Origin: Chlamydiota bacterium
GTDB lineage: Bacteria > Chlamydiota > Chlamydiia > Chlamydiales > Criblamydiaceae
NCBI GenBank assembly: GCA_021772365.1
Contig: JAJFMC010000189.1
Span: 1 to 5,344, forward strand
Reading direction: 5' to 3'
Length of the DNA stretch: 5,344 nucleotides
Position numbers and translations under genes: made by a program. Under the pieces are notes generated by a model. It searched no databases and was not told the DNA's origin. It saw nothing but the letters and a program-made list of their open reading frames with translations. This document shows, piece by piece, positions 1-5,297 of this stretch (position 1 is the first letter of the stretch; each line of letters opens with the position of its first letter).

Positions 1-37
1 CCCGTTCTGATTCGAAAAAATATTATACAGACATTTT

Positions 38-157
38 CTTGTCGTAAACGACTTTTTTACACCCATCTGCTAAGCCTCGATTTTCGGTAAGGGGTTGAAC
101 CCTTACCTTCAAATCGAGGCTACGCATCTGGGCGCAAAAAAAACCGTTTACGACAAG
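38..157. repeat. 120-bp imperfect palindrome (MITE- or REP-like element)
   Basis: The outer 13 bases cttgtcgtaaacg (38-50) are matched exactly in reverse complement at 145-157. Inside lie a T6 tract (53-58) opposite an A8 tract (136-143), then interrupted pairing of roughly 60-70 with 124-134. The core is a strong hairpin: a 10-bp arm 74-83/111-120 and an 8-bp arm 86-93/100-107, with a GTTGAA loop. Symmetry stops at 38 and 157. No protein is encoded. The shape fits a non-autonomous palindromic element, and as RNA it would fold into a long hairpin that could stop or protect transcripts from either side. It lies downstream of the leftward tRNA-Ser gene and just after a rightward open frame that enters the window. 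I do not recognise a named family. Confidence 0.8.
41..58 (+). terminator. possible small terminator overlapping a TAA stop
   Basis: GTCG (41-44) and CGAC (49-52) form a 4-bp stem around the loop TAAA, followed directly by six T residues (53-58). The stem is short for an intrinsic terminator. It would, however, serve a rightward frame that is open from position 3 and stops at the TAA in the loop (45-47). It is nested in the larger palindrome, which could do the same job better. Confidence 0.3.
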
Positions 158-179
158 TTTGGGGTAGCAATCAGGGTCA
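135..179 (+). repeat. left copy of 45-bp dispersed repeat (inverted partner at 5203-5247)
   Basis: Positions 144-179 are the exact reverse complement of 5203-5238 (36 of 36). Including the adjoining A/T tract, 135-179 matches 5203-5247 with one mismatch. The repeat consists of the outer part of the palindrome's right arm (to 157) plus a non-palindromic tail, gtttggggtagcaatcaggg and onward, which ends at 179. Matching stops sharply at 180/5202. The tail faces into the window at both copies. Confidence 0.9.
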
Positions 180-221
180 AGGCATTAAATCAATAATTTG
201 AAGAGGGATAAAGTTCGAAAA

Positions 222-309
222 CGGAGGAGGTGGGATTCGAACCCACGGTACGGGGTTAGCGCACACACGCTTTCCAAGCGTGCTCCTTCGGCCGCTCGGA
301 CACTCCTCC
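222..309 (-). tRNA. trnS: tRNA-Ser (anticodon GGA)
   Basis: On the minus strand the acceptor stem GGAGGAG (309-303) pairs with CTCCTCC (229-223). The base at 222 gives a G discriminator, which is typical of tRNA-Ser. The anticodon stem CACGC/GCGTG encloses the loop TTGGAAA, so the anticodon is GGA and the tRNA reads UCC and UCU. A long variable arm and a T-arm GTGGG-TTCGAAT-CCCAC follow, which makes it a class II tRNA. CCA is not encoded, since the next bases are TTTT, so it must be added after transcription. I see no strong T-tailed hairpin immediately downstream. The large palindrome at 38-157 may end the transcript. Confidence 0.96.
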
Positions 310-326
310 GTAAGGATGAAGGGCCT

Positions 327-356
327 ACCATACCCCAAGAAACCATTAGATTGCAA
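327..356 (-). promoter_or_regulatory. putative promoter of tRNA-Ser(GGA)
   Basis: On the minus strand, TTGCAA (351-356) is separated by 18 bases from TATGGT (327-332). Each box matches four of six consensus positions. The -10 box ends 17 bases before the mature tRNA start, leaving a short leader for 5' processing. This is a prediction from spacing and position only. Confidence 0.45.
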
Positions 357-471
357 GTCCTTTAAAAGGATAGGAAAAACAAAGGTGTTAGAGTGCCTCC
401 CCCCTCCTTGAAGGACACACCCCAAACCAACGAGTGGGCCTATATCAAACCAGAACTCTCAAATTTGCTCA

Positions 472-1653
472 TTATTTTATACTTTTTTTTAAATGATCAA
501 TCATTCCAAAAGCATCATAACGTTTTCCAGTAGAACTTTTAAAAAAGTTTATTTTTACCGTTTTCACCTCTTCATCTGAAAAATAAGACAGAACAAAACT
601 TATGCACTCTTTAAGATAATTACCTTCTAAACTGTGATTGATTTTGCGCAGTCCTTCGAAGTCTGGAAAATTTTTATTCCGACGAACGTACTCTTCAACT
701 AAATAATCTAGTACAGTCCTTCCTTCATCATCTGTATCACGAACATTAACACCATAGTCTTTTACTAATAGTTGTATGAATCGACTAGATTTCGATGAGT
801 GAATTGGTTTTTCTTCAGGAATTAATTGATTCTCCATTACAGCATAATGTGGAATATCTGGATCAGCACCAGCTTCTAACAATAGTTTTGCTATTTTGAA
901 ATGATTTCCATACGCAGCTCTATGAAGAGCTGTAAAGCGTTGATACTTACAGTGTCCAAGACTGTTTACATCAGCTCCATGCTTAAGCAACACTTTCACT
1001 ATTTCAACGTTTTTATCCTTTATACAATAACCACCGCTTGCTTCCTGTAGTGGCGTATCACCATTTTTTTCCCAGTTAACAGCTTCTGGGTACTTCTTCA
1101 ATAGTCTTTGTAACTCTTTTGATCTACTGTAAAGTATAGCCTCGAAAACTTTTTCTATAATTTCTGATTTTGATAGATTCGCTTCACTGGAGTCTGATTC
1201 CCCTGTAACAGTTGTAATTTTTTTCAAATAATTTTCTTTTTGATGCTCTGTAATAAAATCATATTCCTCTAGTTCATCTAAAGTAAACTTAAAAGATTTT
1301 GTAGATATATTAAATAATTCAGGTTTTGATTCTTTTAATTTTAAAATTTTATCAAACAGTACGGTACATGCTTTTGCGTCAATTTGCCTGGCCATACCCA
1401 TACCATAGCATCTAATTACCTGATGACAACCAATGTATGGTTTATAGCTAATCATGTTAATGATTTCCCGACGTCGAAAAGAACCATTAAACAGATCGTT
1501 GACAACCTCAAAATATACGCTTGCTGTTTCATTAACTCGTGTCCAACTAGAAGCATGAGCAGACAAAGATCCCTTAGCATAATTAGGAGAGTTCCATGAA
1601 GTTGCTTCAAAAAAACCAAATTTCACAGTAACATTTGAGCAATTAGAAGACAT
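472..1653 (-). CDS. ankyrin-repeat protein, candidate host-interaction protein
   Basis: The protein has 393 residues. The ATG at 1653 is preceded by AAAGGAAA (1658-1665) at good spacing, which supports this start. The N-terminal ~160 residues match nothing I recognise and have no signal peptide or membrane segment. Ankyrin repeats follow. A degenerate one lies at about 165-196. Clear ones are at about 197-232 (GDTPLQEAS...VEIVKVLLKHGADVN) and 238-268 (FTALHRAAYGN...AKLLLEAGADPD). A last poor one at about 282-315 ends in GVNVRDTDDEGRTVLDYL. The C-terminal ~75 residues are charged and unassigned. Ankyrin repeats bind other proteins, and in intracellular bacteria such proteins are often secreted into the host, but nothing here shows secretion. 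The gene looks more AT-rich than the transporter operon, and it is flanked by tRNA and gene debris, so lateral acquisition is possible. It appears monocistronic. Confidence 0.85.
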   Translation of the reverse strand: MSSNCSNVTVKFGFFEATSWNSPNYAKGSLSAHASSWTRVNETASVYFEVVNDLFNGSFRRREIINMISYKPYIGCHQVIRCYGMGMARQIDAKACTVLFDKILKLKESKPELFNISTKSFKFTLDELEEYDFITEHQKENYLKKITTVTGESDSSEANLSKSEIIEKVFEAILYSRSKELQRLLKKYPEAVNWEKNGDTPLQEASGGYCIKDKNVEIVKVLLKHGADVNSLGHCKYQRFTALHRAAYGNHFKIAKLLLEAGADPDIPHYAVMENQLIPEEKPIHSSKSSRFIQLLVKDYGVNVRDTDDEGRTVLDYLVEEYVRRNKNFPDFEGLRKINHSLEGNYLKECISFVLSYFSDEEVKTVKINFFKSSTGKRYDAFGMIDHLKKSIK

Positions 1654-1692
1654 AATCTTTCCTTTACGTTAACTTATTATCAATTCTAGAAA

Positions 1693-1720
1693 ATTATACC
1701 TAACATTGTTTTTTTTCACA
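1693..1720 (-). promoter_or_regulatory. putative promoter of the ankyrin-repeat gene
   Basis: On the minus strand a perfect TATAAT (1693-1698) lies about 40 bases before the start codon. A weaker TGTGAA -35 candidate (1715-1720) is 16 bases upstream, with an A8 tract in and beside it. The predicted transcript would start near 1686, giving a leader of about 30 bases that contains the AAAGGAAA ribosome site. Confidence 0.5.
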
Positions 1721-1787
1721 GCAAAATCCTTTAAAAACAGATTAACAGGTGATTTTCAAGTTATCAGTACAATTTCATAGATAATAA

Positions 1788-1949
1788 ATGAGTTATGTTG
1801 AACATGAAAAATTAGTCGTCTATCGACTGGCATTAGAATTTATTGTGCTCGCTGACAATATAATTGAAGAAAAACGATACATTAGCGGTCGAGAGCTATT
1901 AATTCGCATAGTTTCAATGCTAATTAAACTAGCTCAATCTAAAAAATAA
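1788..1949 (+). pseudogene. internally deleted remnant of a four-helix-bundle (S23/IVP-type) gene
   Basis: An open frame runs from ATG 1788 to TAA 1947-1949 and encodes 53 residues. Residues 4-26 (VEHEKLVVYRLALEFIVLAD and onward) resemble the first helix of the four-helix-bundle family related to 23S rRNA intervening-sequence proteins. Residues 34-50 (GRELLIRIVSMLIKLAQ) resemble the last helix of the same family. Full members have about 115-125 residues, and their central two helices, including the conserved SIPLNIAEG-like stretch, are missing here. The simplest reading is an in-frame deletion of roughly 65 codons that joined both ends. No good ribosome site precedes the ATG, which supports a dead gene. 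A functional miniprotein is possible but not indicated. The family call rests on recalled family patterns, not on a search. Confidence 0.6.
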
Positions 1950-1992
1950 TCGGGCACGGGTACGATCCCCAATTCTTCAATTTATTTAGGTA

Positions 1993-2040
1993 TAAAACAT
2001 CTTTGATCACGTCATATCTGACGTGCTCAAAGAAGTTTTA
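1993..2040. repeat. 22-bp-arm hairpin with TATC loop
   Basis: The arms 1993-2014 and 2019-2040 are reverse complements with two mismatches, around the loop TATC (2015-2018). The inner seven pairs (CACGTCA/TGACGTG) and the next block CTTTGA/TCAAAG are perfect. The outer ends give only T4 or A4 runs, so it is not a classical T-tailed terminator, but such a long stem could end transcription from either direction. It lies between the four-helix remnant and the metal-transport operon, six bases before a degenerate copy of the dispersed repeat tail. Confidence 0.8.
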
Positions 2041-2046
2041 GTTGAG

Positions 2047-2067
2047 GTTTGGGTGGCAATTAGGATC
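2047..2067 (+). repeat. degenerate third copy of the dispersed repeat tail
   Basis: Compared with gtttggggtagcaatcaggg at 157-176 and the two following bases, this stretch matches at 18 of 21 positions plus a single-base gap. The blocks gtttggg, gcaat and agg are conserved. As at 38-179, it directly follows a palindrome and has the same orientation relative to it. That shared arrangement supports common origin more than the sequence match alone. Confidence 0.5.
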
Positions 2068-2114
2068 TTTGCTCCTCAATTTATAAGTTAACTTTATGCG
2101 TATGTGCTAAACGC

Positions 2115-2146
2115 CTTACTTCACGAGAATTACTACTGTGAGTAAG
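2115..2146. promoter_or_regulatory. imperfect dyad upstream of the metal-transport promoter
   Basis: CTTACTTCAC (2115-2124) and GTGAGTAAG (2138-2146) are inverted repeats with one bulged base, separated by 13 bases. The dyad ends six bases before the predicted -35 box of the transporter operon, a reasonable place for an operator. Metal importers of this type are commonly controlled by Fur-family (Zur) or DtxR-family repressors. I cannot match the site to a known box, so the role is a guess. Confidence 0.2.
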
Positions 2147-2151
2147 CATCA

Positions 2152-2180
2152 TTGAGTTTTAAGTTTTATAAAGGCATAAT
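2152..2180 (+). promoter_or_regulatory. putative promoter of the metal-transport operon
   Basis: TTGAGT (2152-2157) and CATAAT (2175-2180) are separated by exactly 17 bases and match four and five of six consensus positions. Transcription would start near 2187, giving a leader of about 30 bases before the ATG at 2217. No other promoter-like pair was found between this operon and the upstream hairpin. Confidence 0.5.
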
Positions 2181-2216
2181 TGAAGTATCCATCATTTTAA
2201 GAGATAGAATATACCC

Positions 2217-3092
2217 ATGTTTCAAAGAATAATATTTTTTTTAATACTAGCATTTACCCCTCATCTAGCACTTCATGCAAAACCTACTGTTTTAGTGAGT
2301 ATCGCTCCTCACAAGACATTTTTGAAAGAAATCGCCGGCGATACAGTTGACATCCAAGTTGTCGTTCCAGCTGGAGCAAGTTCTCACACCTTTGAACCCA
2401 CATCGAAGCAGATGATACAGATGAGTCAGGCTGACATATGGTTTCGCTTAGGAGAGGGATTTGAAAAACGACTCATGCAAGTTCTCAAAAACTACAATCC
2501 TGGGATCCAAATCGTTGACTTGCGCGAACATATTAATATGATCTGCTCAGATCACGTCCATCACCATGGCCACCACAAATGTTCCGAAGATATGCGCGAT
2601 GTTCACATATGGCTTAGTCCTCGTGAAGCCAAAAAACAAGCTATCGATATCACGGAAACTCTTATGAAGAAATACCCTCAAAACAAAGAGTTCTATAGAA
2701 AAAACTTACACACTTTTCTAACAAGGCTCGACGCACTAGACAAAGAGCTCACAAATAAACTTGTTTCTCATAAAGGGGCATCATTTCTCGTTTCTCATCC
2801 TGCGTATGCCTATTTTGCTAGAGACTATGGACTAACTCAACTATCAGTAGAATTCGAAGGGCGCGACCCGACACCAAAGCAGCTTACTACGCTTTTGAAA
2901 CAAGCTAAAGAGTTGAATATATGCACCATCTTTCTTCAGCCGCAACATAGCAACAAAGGGGCAAAACTCGTCGCCACACACATCCAAGCAGACGTTATTT
3001 CTTTAGATCCTTATTCCGAAGACTATTTCACCAATATGCGCAAGTTAGCCAGTAGTTTCAGCTGTGGCCAGCATCGAGACACAAAGGAATAG
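2217..3092 (+). CDS. znuA: periplasmic metal-binding protein of zinc/manganese ABC importer (cluster A-I, ZnuA/TroA type)
   Basis: The protein has 291 residues, a normal size for the family. Residues 1 to about 21 form a signal peptide (short basic start, hydrophobic core, then LHA before KPT), so it should act in the periplasm. No lipobox cysteine is present. The expected metal ligands are visible: His57 in SSHTFEP, His130 in VHIWLSP, His194 in VSHPAYAYF, and Asp264 in SLDPYSEDYF. A His-rich loop (about 112-120, DHVHHHGHH) lies between the first two, as in zinc-binding ZnuA proteins, which favours zinc over manganese. VEFEGRDPTPKQL (211-223) is another family hallmark. The ribosome site is weak: only AAGAG, 13 bases before the ATG. 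It is the first gene of a three-gene operon, with the ATPase starting 8 bp after its stop. Metal specificity remains an inference. Confidence 0.93.
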   Translation: MFQRIIFFLILAFTPHLALHAKPTVLVSIAPHKTFLKEIAGDTVDIQVVVPAGASSHTFEPTSKQMIQMSQADIWFRLGEGFEKRLMQVLKNYNPGIQIVDLREHINMICSDHVHHHGHHKCSEDMRDVHIWLSPREAKKQAIDITETLMKKYPQNKEFYRKNLHTFLTRLDALDKELTNKLVSHKGASFLVSHPAYAYFARDYGLTQLSVEFEGRDPTPKQLTTLLKQAKELNICTIFLQPQHSNKGAKLVATHIQADVISLDPYSEDYFTNMRKLASSFSCGQHRDTKE

Positions 3093-3100
3093 ATAGACTT

Positions 3101-3871
3101 ATGGAACCTATCTTAATATTTGATTATGTGACGTTCGCCTATACGGACAAGCCCATTTTATCTGATGTTTCTTTCACTGTTGACCAAGGAGAATTCATTG
3201 GGATCATCGGACCTAATGGTGGTGGTAAGACGACACTTCTCAAACTCATCATGGGAATTTTCAAGCCAAAATGTGGAAATATCACTCTACTTGGAAGCAC
3301 TCCTGATAAAGCACTGAATCAGATCAGCTACGTCCCACAAAATTTGAGTTTCGACAGGAAATTTCCCATCTCTGTCAATGAGCTCGTCCTTTCAGGTTTA
3401 CTCTCACAACTCCCCTGGTATGGACGGTACAGTAGGAATCAACGCGAAGAAGCACAAAGTGCAATTGAAATGATGGGACTTTCCGGACTAGAAAACCGTT
3501 CTCTAGGCACGCTTTCCGGCGGCCAAATACAACGCGCGCTCATTGCTCGAGCTCTAGTCTCCAAACCACAATTTCTCCTTCTCGACGAGCCAACAGCGAA
3601 TATCGACAGCCAGGCAGAAGCTGAGATCTACACACTCCTTCAGAAGCTAGCGGGTGACGTAACAATTTTAATGGTGACGCATGACCTGAAGACATCGATA
3701 GAGCAAGTAGATAGAGTACTTTGTGTACAAGGAAATGTGACGACCTTTAAAACACAAGAAGTCTGCGAACATTTTGCATTGGGTCTGTACCACGCTCCGC
3801 TTCTTGTCGAAGAAAGTTCCAAAACCCCCTGCTGTTCGTTACAAATACAAAAAGAAAAGGACCCTTCATAA
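3101..3871 (+). CDS. znuC: ATP-binding protein of zinc/manganese ABC importer
   Basis: This 256-residue ATPase hydrolyses ATP on the cytoplasmic side to power metal import. All the working motifs are intact: Walker A GPNGGGKTT (37-45), Q-loop Gln80 in YVPQ, signature LSGGQ (138-142), Walker B FLLLDEP (158-164), D-loop NIDS, and switch His194 in VTHD. The tail ends with about 20 polar residues (KTPCC...KEKDPS) that look like a lineage-specific extension. The start at 3101 follows AAGGA at 3084-3088, which overlaps the end of the binding-protein gene, so translation is probably coupled. The family also contains manganese and iron ATPases (MntB, YtgB, SitB). The zinc label comes from the partner's His-rich loop. 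Confidence 0.93.
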   Translation: MEPILIFDYVTFAYTDKPILSDVSFTVDQGEFIGIIGPNGGGKTTLLKLIMGIFKPKCGNITLLGSTPDKALNQISYVPQNLSFDRKFPISVNELVLSGLLSQLPWYGRYSRNQREEAQSAIEMMGLSGLENRSLGTLSGGQIQRALIARALVSKPQFLLLDEPTANIDSQAEAEIYTLLQKLAGDVTILMVTHDLKTSIEQVDRVLCVQGNVTTFKTQEVCEHFALGLYHAPLLVEESSKTPCCSLQIQKEKDPS

Positions 3872-3872
3872 G

Positions 3873-4724
3873 ATGACATTCCTCCAAGCAATCATAGACA
3901 ACCCCCTTCTTCTTTCCGCTGTCCTTGCAGGGTTTGGAGCGTCGATTGTTAGTGGAATCATAGGCTCTTATGTCGTGGTCAAGCGTATTGCATTCATCAG
4001 TGGCGGGATCTCTCACTCCGTCCTCGGCGGGATAGGGTTCTGTTTGTGGTTAGAACGTAATCATGGAGTCACTTTCGCTACACCGCTAGTAGGGGCACTT
4101 GCTGCAGCCATCATTTCTGCACTGATAATCGGCTGGATTCACCTGTACTATCGAGAGCGAGAAGATTCTGCCATTGCAGCCCTCTGGTCGATTGGAATGT
4201 CTGCAGGAGTATTGTTTATCTCACAAACTCCTGGATTTAATATAGAACTCACTAACTTTTTAGTTGGGAACATCCTTTGGGTGACGCCTGAAGACCTTTA
4301 TTTTCTGTTCGCACTCGACATTTTAGTAATTGTTTTAGTTTTTTGTTTACACAAGCGATTTCTGATGATTTGTTTCGACGAAACGCAGGCACGCCTTCAA
4401 GGGATTCCGGTCAATTTGCTTTACATACTGATGCTGGTTCTCATTGCTGTGACCGTTGTCATCCTTGTTGAAGTGGTAGGAATCATTTTGGTGATGACCA
4501 TGTTGACGATACCCCCTTCCATTGCTAACATTTTCACATCTCGACTTTCAACGATGATGCTTTTAGCAGTTGCATTCAGCAGTTTTTTTTGTTTTTCCGG
4601 AACAACTATTTCATTTTATTTGGACTGGCCTACAGGTGCGACGATAGCACTAACAGCAGGAGCTTGCTATATTTGTTTTTTAGTTGGCAAAGAGCTGAAA
4701 CAGAATTTATTCGCAGCAAAGTAA
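3873..4724 (+). CDS. znuB: inner-membrane permease of zinc/manganese ABC importer (ABC-3 family)
   Basis: The permease has 283 residues when started at ATG 3873, one base after the ATPase stop, with AAAAGGA upstream (3855-3861). A longer open frame exists upstream, but it lies entirely within the ATPase gene. About eight hydrophobic segments are visible, at roughly 10-36, 45-60, 69-92, 99-117, 141-162, 181-213, 226-246 and 254-272. Family motifs are ISGGISHSVLGGIG (42-55), the coupling-region VVGIILVMTMLTIPPSIAN (201-219), and DWPTGATIAL (251-260). It forms the membrane channel, presumably as a dimer, that receives metal from the binding protein and docks the ATPase. No T-tailed terminator follows, so the gene at 4812 could be read through from this operon. 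Confidence 0.93.
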   Translation: MTFLQAIIDNPLLLSAVLAGFGASIVSGIIGSYVVVKRIAFISGGISHSVLGGIGFCLWLERNHGVTFATPLVGALAAAIISALIIGWIHLYYREREDSAIAALWSIGMSAGVLFISQTPGFNIELTNFLVGNILWVTPEDLYFLFALDILVIVLVFCLHKRFLMICFDETQARLQGIPVNLLYILMLVLIAVTVVILVEVVGIILVMTMLTIPPSIANIFTSRLSTMMLLAVAFSSFFCFSGTTISFYLDWPTGATIALTAGACYICFLVGKELKQNLFAAK

Positions 4725-4740
4725 TCACGCACACAATCTA

Positions 4741-4770
4741 TTGATTGTTAAAAACCCTTAATTTTACATA
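4741..4770 (+). promoter_or_regulatory. weak candidate promoter for the 140-aa protein gene
   Basis: TTGATT (4741-4746) and TACATA (4765-4770) are separated by 18 bases in an AT-rich 87-bp gap. Several other AT-rich hexamers could serve equally well, so the exact boxes are uncertain. Confidence 0.25.
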
Positions 4771-4811
4771 AAGTATTACACTATTAATGATCTCATAAAA
4801 AGGATTTGCCA

Positions 4812-5234
4812 ATGAATTCTGTCTTATCAGTATTAGAAGTTAAAACAGCACTAATTACACACCTTGAAATCGAAAACGCTTGGAATACAGAAGTTAAAAA
4901 TAGAATCGTTAAAGTCATTCATGGCTATGGAAAACGCGACGGACTATTCGACCAACTAAGTGGTATCGTCTACCGAATTTGGAATGCCATAAAATCCCTT
5001 TTCGGACAGTCAGATTGGCAGCAGGCAAATAAAGCGATTAGCAATCAACAAAACATCTTAGAACACCCAGAGGTCAAAGCGTTATCCGCCTTAGATCTAG
5101 ATGGAAAATTGAGAAAACAAATCGAAAAAATTAAATCCGAAACCAGTAATGCCCTGCTTACGGCTTACGTAAAAGCAACCCATTTTCAGGTTAATTCTCC
5201 TGTGACCCTGATTGCTACCCCAAACTTGTCGTAA
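4812..5234 (+). CDS. hypothetical protein, helical, C-terminus encoded by dispersed repeat
   Basis: I do not recognise this 140-residue protein. ATG 4812 is preferred because AAGGA (4800-4804) lies seven bases upstream. The in-frame TTG at 4806 is too close to that site. There is no signal peptide. The product appears largely alpha-helical and charged, with an amphipathic aromatic stretch at 51-70 (GIVYRIWNAIKSLFGQSDWQ) and a Lys/Glu-rich helix at about 98-112. Residues 131-140 (VTLIATPNLS) and the TAA stop are encoded within the 36-bp repeat that recurs inverted at 144-179, so the present C-terminus may have been created or replaced by repeat insertion. It lies 87 bp after the permease gene and converges on a tRNA-Ser gene. 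Nothing ties it to metal transport. Confidence 0.65.
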   Translation: MNSVLSVLEVKTALITHLEIENAWNTEVKNRIVKVIHGYGKRDGLFDQLSGIVYRIWNAIKSLFGQSDWQQANKAISNQQNILEHPEVKALSALDLDGKLRKQIEKIKSETSNALLTAYVKATHFQVNSPVTLIATPNLS

Positions 5235-5247
5235 ACGGTCTTTTTTG
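5203..5247 (-). repeat. right copy of 45-bp dispersed repeat (inverted partner at 135-179)
   Basis: Positions 5203-5238 are the exact reverse complement of 144-179, and the match extends to 5247 with one mismatch through the T tract. Beyond 5247 the palindromic partner arm seen at the left copy is absent: the sequence turns into an unrelated AT-rich spacer and the tRNA terminator. This is therefore a half element, truncated or never complete. GTCG-TAAA-CGGT followed by CTTTTTT (5228-5246) forms only a weak stem with two G-U pairs, so terminator activity is doubtful here. Confidence 0.9.
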
Positions 5248-5262
5248 AGCTAGCAAATAGAT

Positions 5263-5294
5263 AAAAAAAAGCACATGACCGAGGTCATGTGCTT
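5263..5294 (-). terminator. intrinsic terminator of the right-hand tRNA-Ser gene
   Basis: On the minus strand the stem GCACATGAC (5292-5284) pairs perfectly with GTCATGTGC (5279-5271) around a 4-base loop, extended by A-T pairs at the base. It is followed by a run of eight T residues. It starts about four bases after the tRNA 3' end, so it is a classical rho-independent terminator. The A run on the other side could also make it act, less efficiently, for the converging 140-aa protein gene. Confidence 0.93.
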
Positions 5295-5297
5295 ATG

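Noticed and set aside
22..27. Minus-strand TATAAT as a leftward promoter
   Set aside because: The -10 box is perfect, but no good -35 lies at 16-18 bases, and any gene it would drive is outside the window.
177..425. 82-aa minus-strand open frame
   Set aside because: It runs through the tRNA-Ser gene and its promoter. It is a shadow frame.
417..427. Another copy of the dispersed repeat (accccaaac)
   Set aside because: Only nine contiguous bases match and the flanks do not align. This is compatible with chance.
1951..1970. tRNA-like T-arm, cgggtacgatcccc
   Set aside because: The loop lacks the TTC motif, no acceptor stem pairs around it, and no anticodon arm is visible. A tRNA fragment cannot be supported.
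3774..3872. Upstream extension of the permease gene
   Set aside because: It starts at a TTG inside the ATPase gene and adds a basic, non-membrane stretch not expected in the family. ATG 3873 has a ribosome site and gives the normal length.
4733..4748. ACAATC-TATT-GATTGT hairpin after the permease gene as a terminator
   Set aside because: The stem has six mostly A-T pairs and is followed by TAAAAA rather than a T tract. It is too weak to call.
135..5247. A 5-kb transposon with 45-bp terminal inverted repeats
   Set aside because: There is no transposase or integrase inside and no target-site duplication (the outer flanks differ). The cargo is a tRNA and a metal-transport operon that look like core genes, and a related repeat also lies inside.
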